A stretch of 64,000 nt of DNA, from positions 46,839,761 to 46,903,760 of the forward strand of contig CM067592.1 in the NCBI GenBank assembly GCA_034336665.1. The letters run 5' to 3'. Origin of the DNA: Luscinia megarhynchos (Eukaryota; Chordata; Aves; Passeriformes; Turdidae). Made by a program: the position numbers and the translations under genes. The notes below the pieces were generated by a model. That model was not told the origin of the DNA. It did no database searches and saw only the letters and a list, made by a program, of their open reading frames with translations. Numbering within the stretch: the stretch's first letter is position 1; each line of letters begins with the position of its first letter. Shown piece by piece: positions 36,986 through 51,140 of this stretch.

Positions 36986-39900
36986 ATCTGTGAAATATGT
37001 TTCTCATCCATTGATTTTGCACCTGTGTGCCTTTCATATCTTAATTGCATTAGGCCGGAAGTTAAATATTTATTTTTCCTAATCTCTGTCTTTGAGTAAG
37101 CTTAAATCTTAGGATAATTAGAAGTGGATTATGCTTCCACAGTATGTAGAAGAAGGTAAATGTTTATGAAGACTTTTCCTTGTACTTCATGGAATTGTTC
37201 CTCCAGGGAACAAACTTTCTGTTTGCTTAGTCATTCCAACCCTGTGGTTCGGAACTGGCTAGGAAAAAGGAATTGTTAGTATAGGTTATGCTGGGTTACA
37301 GTGCTGTCCCTGGGTGATGAAAGAACTCCTTGAGGAACACATTCATGTTTATGAGGGGCAGACCACTGAAATGCTGGGTTAATGTAGAGGTCTCCATAAA
37401 ATAAATAATTGAATTTAGCTGTGCTTTTTAACATTCTGAACCTAATCTTCACCACAGTTTTTATTTTTGGATCATACAGGAAGTCCTTTTGGAAATGACA
37501 GAGTACAATGCATACATACAGAGTAATGTTCCTGAAATGGGTTTCTGTCTGAACAGTGCTGTCTCAAGTCTGCTTCTTGCCTGCTTACTTACTGTATGCA
37601 ACTTAATGAAGAAGAACTCTTCTCCAAGTCATTCTCTTCCTGTCAAGGACACCTGGCTTCCAAGGGGAAACAAATTGAACCTGTCCAGCCAGGGAGAATT
37701 TCTGATTATTGGAGATAAGAAGAGGATTAAAGGCCATGGAGGTCTCAACCAGGAAGGACAAGGACATCCCAGGCACCAGAATACAGCGACCATTGAGATC
37801 CAGATCAAACCTGCAATAAATCTACTGAATAAGCTAGGATCTGCTCATGAAGAGCAAATGTTGGCAGAAGAGTTCTGTGTGAACACTTTTGATTTCTTCT
37901 GTCTGACTGAATGATTTTGGTTTTTCCTCAGAAGGTGAATTTTCCTAAATATTTTTTTAAGAGAATCTGGCTGAACTGGAAAGCCTCCTGTACCTGGGGG
38001 AAGTAAGCTGTGATGGATAATTTAGCTAGATTGATCTCAAAGCCCTGGCTGACCTGTCATGCTAACATGATCCCAACTGATAGACAAGAACCAGAAACGT
38101 TGTTCTAACACAAGAAGAGTTAGTTCTAACTTTTTACTATATGCACCTTCAGGTTTAGTTTTGCCAGTGATTCAGACTGAAGACTTCCTAAAGCATGTTC
38201 AGGCTCATGCAGCCTGTGTATTTTCAGTAGAAACCAGCAGCATGCAGCTTCCACCTCATACCTTGGACACAGGTGAAACATGCTTCTGGATTTGGGCTCT
38301 GGAAATCTGCATCCCCTTTAATACAGCCAGTGCCACCAGCAACAGCTCGTGCTTGAGCAAAGGTGGGCACTGGGATGCAGCTATGGTGAAATTCATGGTG
38401 TGACCACAAAGCTCTTCTCTGCAAGAGCAAGATAAGTCCTGTCTGTGTTATTCAGGACTTTCGGAAGAAGAGCAGATAATTTATTTCTGCAATACAAAAC
38501 CTGCGGGATATCTTACTTCTACAGCAAAGCTGGAAAACACACAAACCATAATTTTGCCAGAGATTACATGTGTGATGCAATTACTTAGGATAAAAGAAGA
38601 AATCTGGTGTGTTAGAATATGTAATACATAATGCATATTTCCAAGATGAATATTTTGTTCCAGCCCTAAACCAAGTTTGCACAAGAAAGGGGACCACTTT
38701 AATTATATTGTTTTGTTTTGCCCACCAGGAGGTTCTCTTAAATTTAAAGAAAAGCTGTGCCAAATGATATTTGTTTTCTTAAAAAAAACCCAAACAAACA
38801 AACAAAAAACCCCCATATTTGTTCCCTTCTATACAATTATGCGATAACTTTAATAGCCTGCTAAGTGAAATTCAGGGATTGTTTAGGCATAAGGGAATTT
38901 CAAACTACAAAACTCAATCTGTGCAAACCAGACCATGGAGAAAAGCAGTTATTTACTGATGACTTAGGGAAATAAGCACTTTAAAATCTTAAAAAAAGAA
39001 GGCTGTATTCTTAAAAAGTGTAAGTTCAACAGAAAATAAAAGCCTCAACCAAACCAAACAAAATTTGACCATCCAAATTTACAGTAAAGGATGCTTATAA
39101 AAGCTACTGGTCCAGGAAAATATTAAAATATTGGTGGAAGAAAGACTGATTTGGTGTCCTCTTTTGAGAGAAAAGAGAAAAATTCTGTCGTGTGAACAGG
39201 CTTCAAAGTGAAAACAATATCTTCAGTCTTTCAAGACCATCTTCACATCCTGGAAAGTCCCTGAGCTTGCCTTGGAAAAGGTGTCAATTAAGGCGTGAGT
39301 TAGGTGCAGGGTTTTGTCCATGGTAATCTTTTTTCTTGCCAGCAGTGGCTGAAATATGCTGAGATTTTTGCTTCTTTTAAAGGCTGGGGGCCACTGCTGC
39401 TGCAGCTGACCAAACCCAAACTTGTGTTCCACGGGACACGCAGCTGCACAGCAGTCAAGGCTCTCCCAAGGACCAGTGCAAAAGTGTGCCCGAGGCAGAG
39501 GTCTGAAAACCAAGCTATTCTGCTGCCCTGATATGCAAACACTTGGTGTGTATGGTCTTCTTAGCAGGATCTAGGCAGGGCTCAAACTAAAGCTAAAATA
39601 TTTGTTCAGTAAGTCAACAAGGCACACAAAATTTGGTCAGTCTGGGATGGACAATGATGGGAGAACTTTGAGCACAAACCCAGCCATACTGAAGTAATCC
39701 TGTCCAGGAGGCCAACGTTGTCTGGGAAAAGATGCTAGAAATAACAGCTTTTGGTACTGCAGAAAATCTGAAGGAAATAAAGAAAAGACAGATAGGAATA
39801 TGCTGTCAGGAAGAACTTGGATGAAGACCAAATATTGAAGTACAACAAAAATGTGAGTCTGAGATCAGAAAAAAAAGGGAATAAATTTAAAGACTATACA

Positions 39901-42900
39901 TGGGGAAAAAAGCATAAAAAATGGATACTTACTCAGCAGGAGTGTGGATGCCAGCAGACAGCAGTAATGCTGGCGTGCATGCCTTGGCTCATCAGAATGC
40001 TGAAGGGTAGGGTCATCCTGCTCCACAGACATGCTGTCCAGAGTTGCAGAGGGAAATAGATTTGTTTTTCCATATTAACAGATCTGGGATTGAGTAGTGC
40101 TCAGGTATTTGATTCATTAGACTTAAGAGCTGTAATTAAAAGCTTTATAGTCAAGCATAATAGTCTGCATTATTATATACTTGTTATATTGCCAAGATAA
40201 TTTATTCTTTTACTTCTCTACCAGTTTCCTAATGTTTTTTTCATTAGTAAATAAATATCTTAATCAGCTGGCCTCTGATTTAGCTGTGGGATCGTGGTAC
40301 TGTGGCTACAAAGTGGTGTTGGAAAGGATGTTACGTTTCAAGGGCTAAATGTGTATCATTCTGGAAGACTGTAAGTATCTCACAGAGCAATCATCGTCGG
40401 GGGAGGTTTGTCTTCTCTGTGGTACCCTCACTTGTATTCCACAGTCTGGGACAAGTATAATCTAATACATACAAGCAAAGTAAGACCAAGCCTCCATATT
40501 AACATTTTAAAAATTAGTGCTGCTCTTAAAATGAAGATGTCTTTTTGCCATAAGCGAACTTCAGCTAATGATGCATTTGGGAGAGAATGTTAGCTGTCAC
40601 GCAAGGCAACACACAAACAAAACCCCAGTTGTTTCTTGTTCCTCAGGCAACATTTTGCAACACTTTATTCAAGATCAGATGCTCCTTTATTCCAGGGACT
40701 CTTGTATCAACTACTTTAACGATGATTACCCCACTGACATTCATAATAGCGGCTAATGTGGCAGACTCAGCTGGTGTAAGTGACTCTTCTGACTTCATCT
40801 GGCTTTTTCTCATTTGTGTTAGTCAGGAGATAACCTGTTACATTTTTTACATACTTTCTTACGTTCTTCACAGTCTCGATTATGCTACTTCTGTGTTAAA
40901 ATTATTCCGCAGGATAAAAAATTGTGTTATTGTCTCTGTTAAATTCCTCAGTCAAGTCTTTTTTTTTCCTGCTTTTAAAGACAATTTTTTCTTTTACAAA
41001 CAAGGATTAATTTTAGTCTTTTAAAGACCTTAATATACGCTTAAAAACTTACAATTTGTAAGAGATTTATAAAGAGAACAAAAGATGCTACAATGGTAGG
41101 GAAGAGACAATCATGGGAATTACTTGGACAAGAAGTGCAGCTGTATTTAATATAAGGTAGCTGTCCATAATTAGATGCCCTTTGGATTATGGTGTTAGGA
41201 TCCCCAACTTGCTGCATGAAGAATCTTCTTTTAATATTACTTACATTGAAATGAATAAGTAAATGCTCATGTTGATTTGAAGGCATGCTTTTGCCTTGCT
41301 TTTGGGTACTTTCAATGACTTGCATGCAGTTAGAAACAAAGCACCACTGGCCAAAAAAAGGAAACAACCAAACTGCATCATTAGCAGCAGCATTCTCAGG
41401 TAAGCAGTTGTAAATTCACACTTATATTCTCTTTTAGCTTCTGCTGTTTGGAGTTTTTAGATACCTTGGTTTCTCATCGGCTATAATCCAGCCACATCTC
41501 ATTGCAAAAATTTTGCATCCAAAATTTGTGCCAATCCTCTATGACAGTTCATAGCATGCTGACAGAAGCATCTCACCAGGAAAGGAGTAAGTTAAGGTAG
41601 CAACAGAGAAAGAAAAATTTATAGTTTAAGTTCACACATGTCTTTTGTAGAGGAGGGACTGAAAAGATCTCAACTGAGAACCACAATCATTAAACAGCCA
41701 ATAGCAAAATAAGCAGCTGGCACAAAAATTGAGGCATAAATATGTGTGTGCATACATATATATTGATTCAAAGTGTCATGATAGTTAATTAGACACTTTG
41801 TGACTTCATTTACTAACTATAGATCAGCTAAGAAGCAGTGGCTGGTGGAGAATGCTAACCACTTAATCATGTGCACAGTAAGAAGATATGAGTGGTCTCT
41901 CCACGTTTGTTATCTCAAACCTCTGCAAAATTTTAGAAGTCTTTTCCCCATTTCTGGGACAGAAAGGATGGATTTGGTAAAGCATTAAAATAAAGCTTAC
42001 ATAAAAATATTTTAAAGTTATCCCTCACCAATGTGTCTGTTTTTCACTCAGCTGTAGAGCTATTAAAAATCTGGACTCTTGTTAACAAAAACTGCTCTAA
42101 ACAAATAATAATATTACATAGTTTGCACTTGATCTCCTATGATTTTTAAAATTCTTAATGCAATTTTTGATAATGAAAGGGGATAGTTGCTACATGACAT
42201 GAGGCCAAACAGAGTTCTTTGGTTCCACTACAATGACAATCATATGAAAATTGTGTGTAGATTTTCTTTTTATTTCTGTGTAATTACTAAATCATATATG
42301 AAACTTTCCTTTTTGTCACAGCAGAAGCAAATAACATCTTTTCCCTTTAATCCAAATGGTTGTCTAGAAGGAAGTAAATGCTACCTTCAAGTACTGGATT
42401 TGTAACTCTTGCTTCCTACTTTTTCTTAGCTAAAATACATATGCCATAAAACTCAGAGTTTGGTGTGTCTTCTTACAATAAATGAAATACGTCTACCTCT
42501 GCATGACCTAGTTCTGATGTGCTAAGGGCCTTAGGCAGCTTCTCTGTTTGTAGCTCTCTTAAATATGTAAAGAAACATAACTGGTTTCTTTCAGTGAATC
42601 TGTATGTCTGAAAAAACCTTCAATAATCTCATTTTACCCTTGGACAGCTTCATTTTAGGACTGTCTTGCTGCATAACAGTATCTGTACTAGAAAGCTCAA
42701 ACTAACCTAAATGGGAGATGGGATGCAGATGTTGGATAGTTGATTGGGATAGCAGCAGAGCTGCATCAATCATCAGACCAAACCTGAGGCTAATTTGTAG
42801 GCTGAACAAGTTGTCTGTGCTGACTTAGCTTAGCTAAGATTAATATACTGCTTCATATCCCCAAGACAGGTAATCTGACCTTTCCTCTCATTTTTCATCT

Positions 42901-42922
42901 ATCTTCTTGGTCCTTCAGAGCT
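36986..42922. other. Unassigned AT-rich DNA, 6 kb
   Basis: No gene or repeat family was recognised. Longest plus-strand frames are at 37432-37914 (161 codons without a stop) and 40587-41024 (145 codons). Neither has a motif I can name, and frames of this size are expected once or so in 64 kb. A-rich CAAA units lie at about 38780-38815. Confidence 0.5.
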
Positions 42923-43083
42923 CTTTTCTCTTTTCTTTTCTTTTCTTTTCTTTTCTTTTCTTTTCTTTTCTTTTCTTTTCTTTTCTTTTCTTTTCTTTTC
43001 TTTTCTTTTCTTTTCTTTTCTTTTCTTTTCTTTTCTTTTCTTTTCTTTTCTTTTCTTTTCTTTTCTTTTCTTTTCTTTTTTTT
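42923..43083 (+). repeat. (CTTTT)n microsatellite, about 30 units
   Basis: After a short CTTTTCTC start, TTTTC units run uninterrupted from 42931 to about 43079 (about 150 nt). The lysine/arginine-rich minus frames and Phe/Ser/Leu-rich plus frame over it are artefacts. The purity suggests recent expansion. Confidence 0.96.
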
Positions 43084-46000
43084 CTTCCTCCCCATTATTG
43101 GTAGAGCTGTTATAACCCACTCTTTTTCCACTATTAATTCAAGGGAGGCTGACTTTCCCCTCTGTCTGGGGGCTTCATGGTATCTTATATATCCTATATA
43201 GCTCTTGAGACCTCCTGCTGAGGAAGCAATCACCACAGCAAATCAGGAGGAGATTCAGACTCTGCTGCTCCTCAGAAAACAGCAGAAATGTACTGATCAC
43301 TCCTTCTTCTCCTCTCTCACTGTGTGCTTAGATCGAGAGAGTCCTTTATATTCCTGTTTTCAAATCCGTGTATAGGACCAGTGCTAAAATCACCAAAACT
43401 CAGCTACTTTGGGCTAGTTAGCCTTTTGTCTGTAGTTATATGAAGGGAAAGAGGAATGCTTCAATGGTTTTTAGCTGAATCATGTTAGTTGGTTGATTTG
43501 AATGATGCAGACTGGATTTAGGGTACGAGGAGTCAAAGTTCTTGTGTGGGGAGATGTGAAACACAAAACAGGAAGAGCACTAAGGCCTAGGTCTGCTGAA
43601 TTCAGAGATGAGATGTAAGCCTGAACCTTTCTTAACCCAGCAAAGTGCCTGGATTTTTTCTCTTTCCTCTCACTGAATGAATATGAATTTGCTGCTAAGA
43701 GAATGCATCCATGTCCAAATCTACTGTTCTTTGACCAAAGCAGCAAGGGTAAGCAGGGACCTCAAATTCCTACATTGACTGTGATGACCATAACTATCCC
43801 TATAACTGGCTGCTGAGTCCTTTGCCATCATCCTTTGAGACAGCAAAGTATCTTTAGGAAGATGAAATGAATAAAGTAGTAATGAAGTAAGAATACTTAA
43901 CGATACCTTTTAGGCTAGTCAAATAATGTTATAAGACTTACAGTTAACTCCACAAAATTCATGCTGATTTTAAAGAGAGAATGATTGGTAGAGTAGGATT
44001 TGTTTTAAAGTACTAACTGGGTAGCTGAAGTCAGCTGAGCAACTTACATAACGGACACTTTCTTTAGTCAATATCCTACAGGGCTGTTTGTCTCATCCCA
44101 TGACAGATATTTGAATTTATCTTTCTCTGCAAAAGCCTGATTTCTCTACTAATTTTAAAGGACTCTGGCTGACTAGATCAAGCTAATTCATAACTCCTGG
44201 AAACTTTCAGCGTGGTGTCCTTCATTCCAGTCCTAAAGAAAGCAGCAAGTCCTAAAGTGTTTTTTACAGAATACTGAACTCATTGCATCCTGGATAGCTC
44301 TAACAAAGTTGGTGCAGAGAGACTTGTTCTCCTCAGAGGTCTCACCTCGCTGTGATGACCAGCCTATGTCAACAGAAACGTACAGTGATGAATAGAGGAG
44401 TTGTTTGTATCTTCATATCCCAACCACAACCAACAGAACACATTTTGTTGGATTTTCTTTTCCCTTCTTATTATTCACCCGGTCCACTCCCATTGCACAA
44501 AAGCAGAGATGTTGAACTTTCCTTGCATAATACTGAATTTGAAGAAAAGTGCTGGAAGGAAGGGGAATGGACTAATTCCCACAAAATAAGCACCAACCCT
44601 TGCTTCTGCTGACAGAGCTGATGGAAGAAATTGCTGTGATGAGCAGTCTCAGATATTTACCCAGCCCAAAGCTGCTGAGAGGCACCATCGACGCTTGGCC
44701 TGGCAAGCCCTTCTCCAGCAGATGGCATTCATAGCTTGTTTCTCCTTGATAATGCACCAAAGCCACACAGATGGCTGTGCCTAGTCAGAGCTCCCTTGTT
44801 CTGATCAGTGTGCACGACTGCCTGTTTCAGCTCTGCACCAAAAATTTTAACCCAAGCATCAGTATTGGATAAAATGATAAAGGGAAATTTTTTTTTTGTT
44901 TTGTAAAATTTAGCTGTGCAACTTTTTTTCCACTCAAAATAAAAGCCTTGGGCTACTATCTTTGTATTATGATGCTTGCCAAGTGTTCAGGAAAATAAAA
45001 ACAGGTCATGAAACTGGTGTGTATGTGTGCATGTCTGCTAATATAAAATAAATCTATTTTGCCCCTTTTTTTCATCTTTCCATTAGCTAGGGATTCCCTG
45101 ATGAATCTTAACTTATATAACACAGAAAGTAATAAGAAAATTCATTGCCTTCAAAAATATGACCCCATCTTTTACCCAGTTAATTACAATTTAATAATAA
45201 TAAAAAAGCTAATCAGAGGTTATGGTACATTTGTTCATTTTACCTTGATAGATAATGACAAAGTCCTTTCTGAGCTTCCACCAAGGTCTGCTGTGTTGTA
45301 TTTCTTTCAATGGGCTACATCTTGACAGGATGGCACACACAAATCAAGGTCTTGCAATAGGCAAAGTGAATATTACTGCTTTTGTGGAACTGTTCTTTCC
45401 TATTTCAAAGAATTTTGAACTTGAAATCAAAGGACCAATCAGGGACAAAAACTTGCAGCATATGTGCAGATGTTTATTAAATGAACATTCTAAAATATTT
45501 TGTTCTATTTGTTCCTATTACCTTCTAATGAATATTAATTCAGCTTTCCAATTTTGTGAGGAAAGGAAACAATTATCATAAACATAATTCATGCACACAC
45601 ATAAGCAAAAGCTCACATTCTTGTCAGACTCAAATTAAAAACACCAGAAAGGATATTTACACCAGAATTTAACCAGAATACCTACTGCACCAAGTGAATA
45701 CAGCAAGGGAAAAGTTATCCCCACCTTCAATCCATCTAGAATTTTGCTTCACCTTTATAAGTGTGCACTAAGTATAATGTCAATTAGAAGTGTTCTTGTA
45801 CATGGCCTCTCAAAATGTTGTAGTATGTTTTTGAATACTGGGAAAAAGGTGCTCCCAGGTATTTTTGCATGAAGGAAAAATGCAGCTAGATAAAGTGCAG
45901 TGGTATTGCAGAGCATGGGACTTTGGTGCAGGAAGCAGCTGATTAGGAAACTCCTACCACAATATAGAGACTTGTCCTTCATTGCTACAAATCTGTCCCT

Positions 46001-49000
46001 CTTTGGTACTGGTTGGGAACCTCTGGCAGCTGCTGGCCATTTATGTGGACTCTGTGAATGAGTGTGAGCTCCTTATTTAAGTTTTCAATGCAGATGTCAG
46101 GCTCGATGAGGACAGCCAGTCACCCAACAAGGACCAGCAGTTTTCTGTCAGGTGCTTCAAATAAAGGAGAAGACTGGGGGTGTTAGAAGCCAGGTTGATA
46201 GAGTCGTGCTCAAAGGAGCTGGATGTCGATCCTTGGTGCATTGTAACTTCTTCAGCTGCCTGAGGACCAGTAATTCATATTTCTTTGCTTAATTTCCTGA
46301 CCTACAGCTTGTCCATATTAGTGCTTCTTTGCTTGGAAAGGATTCATTGACTTTTTTTTCTGTTCCAAGCCACTGCAATACTCACTGTGAGTACCTTATA
46401 ATGTATGAATGAGAGCTCCAGAGAGAAATTAGATGTGTGGTTATTATACTTAGAAAAGGCAGAGAATATCTTTCTACAGTATTAGTTTGGCAAACTCAAA
46501 ACAGGTACCTATATTCATGAAAAGATGTAATCAGGTTAATTTACATAAATTTTTATTTTTCACTCCCCCTTAATAATGAATATAATTAAAGTACAATGTG
46601 CATGGAGACTGGAGGGAAATTTTCAGTGGTCATCGGATGTCATCAATAGATTTCAGCTAGATAGTTCACCAGTCTTTTTGTATCTTTCTCTACTTTACAA
46701 AAATGCAGAAGTGCACTGTGAGATGTATCTGAACATAGTGAAGTTGTACACAAAGTAGTTTTCTCTGTTTTGTGATATGTACTTGTCTTTAAGGTCTACC
46801 CTAATACTAGGATAGCCTCTGATAGATATTGTAAGAATCAAAGTCAGTTAACTTCTGAATATTCAGAGTTTTGCCATGAAGTTTGGTGCATGTAATAGCC
46901 AACCTTTGCCTATTTTATATGATGTATTTTTCTTTTCGTTTGGTGATAAAGCAGATAACTACACACTAAAAAGCTCAGCTACCTGAGAATGACTGTCATG
47001 ACAAACTGGATGCAAACTAGACTAGCAAAATCAAATGACTTAGGAAACCTGGAAGCAGAGTCCAGTTTTGCAAATTTAAATTTTAAAGTTTCCTGCAATT
47101 GTTTTCTATTTCTTGTGCTTATGAAATGTATTTGATTCATACAATAATGAAAATATTTGACTTCAGGAATGCTCTGGTTTTGTGGTATTCGATATTCCAA
47201 AACAGATTTGGGGAAGGCTGTAAATGACAGTTTTGGGGTCATTATCCTTGAGGATGTAAAGGGGTAGCTGTGTTCCACAGTTCTGCTGTACCATTGAGGT
47301 GGATAACTGGCCTAGCTGTGATCTCTGTATACTTTCTCAGCCTGGCATCTACATTTTATGCTTTTCCTTGAAATTTTGCCTTACAAAATCTTTACAAGAT
47401 GCAGCCACTTTTGCAGTTGCTGCAGTAATTGCAAAGTTCTTGTTGGAATATTCTGATAAGGATTCAAAGCTGGTACCATTTGGAAAGATTTCTTTTCCCT
47501 TCTCTGAGCAGCTTTTTCAGTATGAGTGAGGTACAGAAAATGCTTTTTGATACGTCTGGTGCTGGTGCATTTCTGTCTATTGCTTTTCTGTTTTCAGCAG
47601 TTCATTTGCAGTCTGTGCTTCTGATTTTTTTCCTGGATTCGTGTTATCATTAAGTTAACTACAGTCTGTTCCTTATTTTCTCAGAGTCTGATGCTGAGTG
47701 GTGTTTGTTGAAGGCTTCTCAAGAATTCTGTGCCTTATCTGCTTTATTGACAGGGTGAGGTTTGAGGCTTTTTGGTTTCATGCCTTTGTAAGAGTTTTTC
47801 CCTCACTGCTTTCGACTGGTCCATTTCTTCCTTTGAAATTTCCACACAGAGCTTCACTTTTCCCAAACACGGTACTTTCTTATCACTGCAGTGCTTGCTT
47901 CAATTTCTGTTTCCAATGTAGATCCATTTATCTCGTCTTCCAGTCACTCCTTGAATTCAGTGCTTGCTCATATGTGTCTTCTTTTTTTGTCTGACACTAC
48001 CTGCCTGGCCTCAGTATGGGGATTTGTCCTGTCACAGCTTTTGCTTCCCAAGGTCTTCTGGCTTATCTGATTCTTGTTCTGAGTCTGTTGGTGTCCAGCT
48101 GTGCCTGCAGTGGTTTGAGTCATACTGGTTCTGAACATTCTTTATTTTTCTTCAGTTCCACAAATGTTTACATTTCCCTGCTATGATGGTATTTTGGATC
48201 TGCTCTTCTACTAAAAGGAAAAATTCCTGTGTAATCTGTTTACTGTGAATTTTGTGTTGCTACTTGTCCTTGTTTTTAATTATGAATTTTTAAAGAAATA
48301 GTTTTACTTCATTTTAGCTGATCATGGTTTTCATGGTATTTTGGGTTTGACAGATGACCAGATTGGGAAGATAGTTCAACTGTGGTTGATACAACCATAT
48401 ATTTTTTATCTGTTAAATTCCGTGATAATTTGTTTTTCTTAATGAGAGAAAAGTGTACTTTCAGCTTTACCTTTGGGTATAAAACACAAATTAATGGTTA
48501 TTAAGTTAGTAATGGTTATTTAGTTAGCAATTCCTTCACTGTTAGCCACATGTTATGCCTTTACATAACATACTGGGTGTTAGCACAAGATTTACTCGTC
48601 TCAAGAAGCTTGAGGGGTCTGCCATTGCTATATCAGAGGTGATTTAAAACTTCTCTTTGTCAGCACTGTGGACTACAAACTGCATAGAATGGGTGAGATT
48701 TAAGCCTTGTTTGATATCTTGCATTTGCCTTATGGATTCAGAGGTTTCCATTAGATGAGTGATTTTTTCCACAGGATGTCATAATGAGAGCTCCTATGGT
48801 GTATTGCTGCTCTTCTGTGTGGGACAGAGCTAATACAGCACTTCTACTCACATCTGATCCAACTCACATTTCAGGTCTCTTGTTGTCCATCTCCCTGATA
48901 ATTACAAAAAGTTTGTTTTCTTTTATTTTGGAAGCTTCCCTTCACAATCAGTGATTATCAGGCACACATTTATTTTCAAGCAGCATGAATGTTTTCTGCG

Positions 49001-50997
49001 TCCTGAATTTTTGGAACTGGCCTGTGCAAGGGGTGGGTGAAAGGCACTTGCTCTTTCTTGGAAAAAAAGAGTGATACACGGTGTGAGGCTGGTGGGGAAT
49101 AGTGAGACTGGTACCCACTGCCTTGCTGCATCCAGCCCTGGCACCACAGTTGCAGGAATGTGCCCTGAGAGAGCCAGGCTGCCTGGTCCTCTGGTGGTTT
49201 TGCTCTTTGCATTTGTATACTGGTGGGGCAGATTGAGAGCTGGATTTCACATTTCATTATCTCTTTGCTTGACATTGTAATGAGTGGTCCCATCTCTCCA
49301 CCAATAGTATTGACATGAGTGTATTTGCCATTTATTTAATTTACTTCAATACTCCTTCAGAGGACTAGAAAACTAGACTCAAACTTAAAGCACGCATGTA
49401 GGTTACAGAATTTTTTTTCTAGGGAAAGACAACACTGGGAAGATTCTTGAAGTAAAGTTAATGCTTTATTGCAGAGCTCTAATCATCTGAAACAAGATTT
49501 TAAATGAAGAGTTTTGTGATGGTAAATCAAAATGTTTTGCGCTGGTAACTCAAAAAAGCTCGTTGTGAACACAGTAATCTTGTAAATAGTTTGCCAAGGC
49601 ATCTAGAGACATTTAGAATGGAATATTACATTTCTGTTCCTTTCTCTAATATCTTTTATAGCCTGATTCATAACATACCGAAAAAAATTAATGAAAGTCA
49701 AATGTCCTTAATTTTCCTGTCATGTAATCCTTACCCTTTTTCTAAACAAACAGTAAGAAACCAATTTTAGCCAGGGATGCACAAATACATTTCCCTCTAT
49801 ATCAATATAATTTTGCTGTGATCATGGCATTATGGTAATTTGAATTTTCATTCACTCTCCTATTTTTTGGGAAATGTTTAGAGTCTGATTAAATAATAGG
49901 AATAACAATAGGAATAATAATTATATTCTCTAGGATAGATGAATTATCTCAGAATTGTCCATTAGCCACGGAATTTATTGTATTTGAGGTTTAGAAAGGA
50001 AAATGGAGGCTTACAATTATTAGTTAAATTATTTATGTGGTTATAAATAAATAAATCAATGAAATATCTACTCATTCGAGCAGTGCTGCATAAAAGAATT
50101 TCAGAAGTAAAATGGATCTATCACAGCCATTTGGATGCTAATAACTAGCTTCAGCTTGCACAGCTGTGCTGAATGACTTCTTGTTTTACCATACATGAGA
50201 TTTGGGAACTCATCAAATAATTGAAAAACACACTGAACTTCTGTAATTTTTAATTGCTAGTTAACTGCTATTTACACAGCTTATTCAATTTCTGGTGCAT
50301 ATGGGGACAAGGACCCCATACGTGTCATAAAATATGTCTGTAAGCCACAGCTCTTCCTGCTAATCCAAATCCACCTAATTGATTTTTTTTTTCTTCTGCG
50401 AAAGTAAAAGCGTCCTGTAAGCATCTATATGGCAGATGTGCTACTCCAAATGACTATTCCTAAATGTCATCTTAAAACTTAATTGACAAATCTAGATAGA
50501 AGGAGTTGAAAAAGACATGGGAGGCTGGCCTACAAGCATGATTTTTTTTGCTAAGAACCATGATATGGGACAAACCTTGAAAAGATGATGCTGTAGTCTT
50601 TGTGGATTATTAGTGGCCATGGCTAATGGATATAATTTTAAAATTACATTAAGCTTTTCTGTATGTGGGCAGACATTAAATATGTATCAGTGTTGCTTAA
50701 ACCCTTGGTTTAAATACTAGCTAGCCAGAAATGCTGAGAAGAAAGGAAAAGCTGGGAAAAGAGTACCTGCTTAGAAATTCTTGAGCCTACAGGCATGCCA
50801 ACAATGAATTTAAGTGATCAAATTCTTCTCATGACAAAGCAAGGCAATATCAAAGTTTCTAATGTCACTTGTTTGCTGCTGATCTCTCCTTTCCATTTCC
50901 TTTCCTTTTCTCTCATTTGTGTCTACACTTTTAGTTCAGTCATTTTGGAAATGGACTTCCTGAGAGCTCACTGAAGTTTTACTTACTCTGTAGAAAG
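43084..50997. other. Unassigned AT-rich DNA, 7.9 kb
   Basis: No gene or repeat family was recognised. Three overlapping minus frames at 48923-49293 (about 75-105 codons) reflect a local GC-richer patch, not coding. Confidence 0.5.
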
Positions 50998-51140
50998 TAC
51001 CTTCAAGAAAAGAAAAGAGAAAAGAAAAAAAGAGAAAAAAGTGGAAGGAGGAAGTGAAAGGTAGAAGGGCAAGAAAAAGGGAGAGGGTGAGGAGAGGGGG
51101 AAAGGGTATGGGGAAAAAAAAGGAGAAACAAGAAAATGCA
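50998..51140 (+). repeat. Purine-rich tract (GA/GGGA/AAAG)
   Basis: About 140 bases, mostly A and G on the plus strand, with scattered T and C interruptions. The Phe/Ser/Pro-rich minus frames over it are artefacts. Confidence 0.85.

Noticed and set aside
40587..41024. 145-codon plus-strand open frame with hydrophobic segments
   Set aside because: No motif, no clear start context, and T-rich composition gives Phe/Leu/Ile by default; size is within chance.
42895..43236. Lysine/arginine-rich protein on the minus strand
   Set aside because: It is a translation of the (CTTTT)n microsatellite; all frames stay open because the unit has no stop codon.
47299..47529. Possible exon ending in an alanine-rich helix-like segment
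   Set aside because: A pyrimidine-AG lies upstream near 47340, but there is no recognised homology and the frame is short; not enough to call.
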